Positions 5,491-6,319 of a stretch of 6,319 nt of DNA are shown here, piece by piece. Position 1 is the stretch's first letter; each line of letters opens with the position of its first letter. Below the pieces are notes generated by a model. It had not been told where the DNA came from. It did not search any database and worked only from the letters and a program-made list of their open reading frames with translations. Both the position numbers and the translations under genes were made by a program. Source of the DNA: CAZKTF01 sp964555565 (lineage in GTDB: Bacteria > Planctomycetota > JAJSAM01 > JAKLKS01); assembly GCA_964555565.1 (NCBI GenBank), contig CAZKTF010000218.1, positions 1 to 6,319 of the forward strand, in the 5' to 3' direction.

Positions 5491-6319
5491 CCCGCCACCC
5501 CCGCCTTCTCCCGCTCGAGCCAGCGGTCCGCGCAGGCCCGGGCGAGGCGGCGCACCTCGGCGATCATCTCCGCGCGGCGGTTCACGCCGAGGACCCCGCG
5601 GGCGTCCATCAGGTTGAAGGCGTGGGAGGCGTCGAGGAGCCGCTCGTGGGCGGGGAGGACGAGGCCGCGGCCGAGGAGCGCCAGGCACTCCCGGGCCGCG
5701 GCGTCGAAGGCCGCGCGGCACGCCTCCGGGTCGGAGTGCTCGAAGTTGTAGGCGCTCCCCTGCCGCTCCGCCTCGCGCGAGACCTCCCCCCAGGTCGTCC
5801 CCGGGGCCCAGACCAGGTCGAAGGCGGAGTCCTTCCCCTGGAGGTACATCGCGATCCGCTCCAGGCCGTAGGTCAGTTCCACGCAGACGACGTCCAGGTC
5901 CCGGGTGCCCATCTTCTGGAAGTAGGTGAACTGCGTGACCTCCATCCCGTCGAGCCAGACCTCCCAGCCGAGGCCGGTGGCCCCGAGGGTGGGCGACTCC
6001 CAGTCGTCCTCCACGAAGCGGACGTCGTGGCGGCCGAGGTCGATGTCCAGCGCGCGGAGGGAGTCCAGGTAGAGGTCGCGCGCGTCGGCGGGCGCGGGCT
6101 TGAGGAGGACCTGGAACTGGTAGTAACGCTGGAAACGGAAGGGGTTCTCCCCGTAGCGGCCGTCCGTGGGGCGCCGGCAGGGCTGGACGTGGGCCGCGCG
6201 CCAGGGCTCGGGACCGAGGCACCGCAGGAAGGTGGCCGCGCAGAACGTGGCCGCGCCCACGGGCTGGTCGTGGGGCTGGAGGATCACGCACCCCCGCCCT
6301 GCCCAGTACTGCTCGAGCC
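5487..6319 (-). CDS. glyQ: Glycine--tRNA ligase alpha subunit GlyQ (5' end cut by window edge)
   Basis: Catalytic alpha subunit of the bacterial alpha2beta2 glycyl-tRNA synthetase, a class II enzyme that makes glycyl-adenylate and, with GlyS, charges tRNA-Gly. 276 residues are visible, starting at LEQYWAGRGC. Comparison with E. coli GlyQ suggests roughly 15-20 N-terminal residues lie beyond the window. Conserved blocks, in visible numbering: LGPEPW at 34-39, RRPTDGRYGENP at 48-59, YYQFQV at 65-70, FVEDDWESPTLGA at 101-113, GLGWEVWLDGMEVTQFTYFQ at 115-134, ELTYGLERIAMYLQG at 147-161, then YNFEHSD and an SHAFNLMDARG helix near the end. The frame continues to the window edge, so a GTG at 6287 is an internal valine, not the start. 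One block reads VGAATFCAATF at 20-30 where I remember VGAGTxxPxTF. Its TGA stop overlaps the next gene's GTG, indicating coupling. Any leader or T-box lies outside the window. Confidence 0.97.
   Translation of the reverse strand, partial: LEQYWAGRGCVILQPHDQPVGAATFCAATFLRCLGPEPWRAAHVQPCRRPTDGRYGENPFRFQRYYQFQVLLKPAPADARDLYLDSLRALDIDLGRHDVRFVEDDWESPTLGATGLGWEVWLDGMEVTQFTYFQKMGTRDLDVVCVELTYGLERIAMYLQGKDSAFDLVWAPGTTWGEVSREAERQGSAYNFEHSDPEACRAAFDAAARECLALLGRGLVLPAHERLLDASHAFNLMDARGVLGVNRRAEMIAEVRRLARACADRWLEREKAGVAG

Noticed and set aside
1117..5751. A 1544-codon open frame on the plus strand, the longest in the window
   Set aside because: It is the codon-aligned antisense of the phosphatase, glyS and TPR/HEAT genes, which all share one minus-strand frame. 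Stops there would need TTA, CTA or TCA sense codons, which this high-GC codon usage avoids. The product is repetitive Arg/Glu/Pro/Gly/Leu with no family signature.
5491..6291. Upstream extension of the TPR/HEAT reading frame to a start at 6291
   Set aside because: This part is a Pro/Arg/Gly-rich wrong-frame reading of glyQ, whose own frame is full of conserved motifs. The signal peptide begins at the GTG at 5490.

Overview
This window is about 72% G+C by eye. It carries five tightly packed protein genes, all on the minus strand. Reading in the direction of transcription (high to low coordinates) they are: glyQ (glycyl-tRNA synthetase alpha subunit, 5' end outside the window), a gene for an apparently exported TPR/HEAT-repeat protein, glyS (glycyl-tRNA synthetase beta subunit), a PHP-fold tyrosine phosphatase of the CpsB/YwqE type, and galE (UDP-glucose 4-epimerase, with only the last few residues cut off at the window's left edge). 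There is no RNA gene, insertion sequence, CRISPR array or other mobile element that I can support, and no gene-free stretch longer than 72 bases.

The organism is a bacterium with an alpha2beta2 glycyl-tRNA synthetase encoded as separate glyQ and glyS genes and a very strong preference for C or G at third codon positions. The HEAT-repeat protein ends in a 'TG...LDP...W..WW' module. From memory this module is common in exported HEAT proteins of Planctomycetota and similar high-GC environmental lineages. A planctomycete-like genome is therefore my best guess, but this is an inference, not an identification.

The first three genes look like one translationally coupled transcript. glyQ stops inside the GTG start of the TPR/HEAT gene (GTGA, 4-base overlap), and glyS starts 3 bases after the TPR/HEAT stop, with a Shine-Dalgarno sequence inside the preceding gene. 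A 72-base gap follows. Then come the phosphatase and galE, which overlap by 4 bases (TTGA). These last two suit surface- or exopolysaccharide metabolism: a metal-dependent phosphotyrosine phosphatase that typically controls polysaccharide export kinases, and the supplier of UDP-galactose. The left edge may therefore be the beginning of a polysaccharide locus.

The point most worth a second look is the exported TPR/HEAT protein wedged between the two genes of an obligate cytoplasmic complex. It has seven back-to-back 34-residue TPRs in perfect register. The second is an altered conserved motif in GlyQ. Nothing here is clearly a new defence or mobile system; most of the window is housekeeping.
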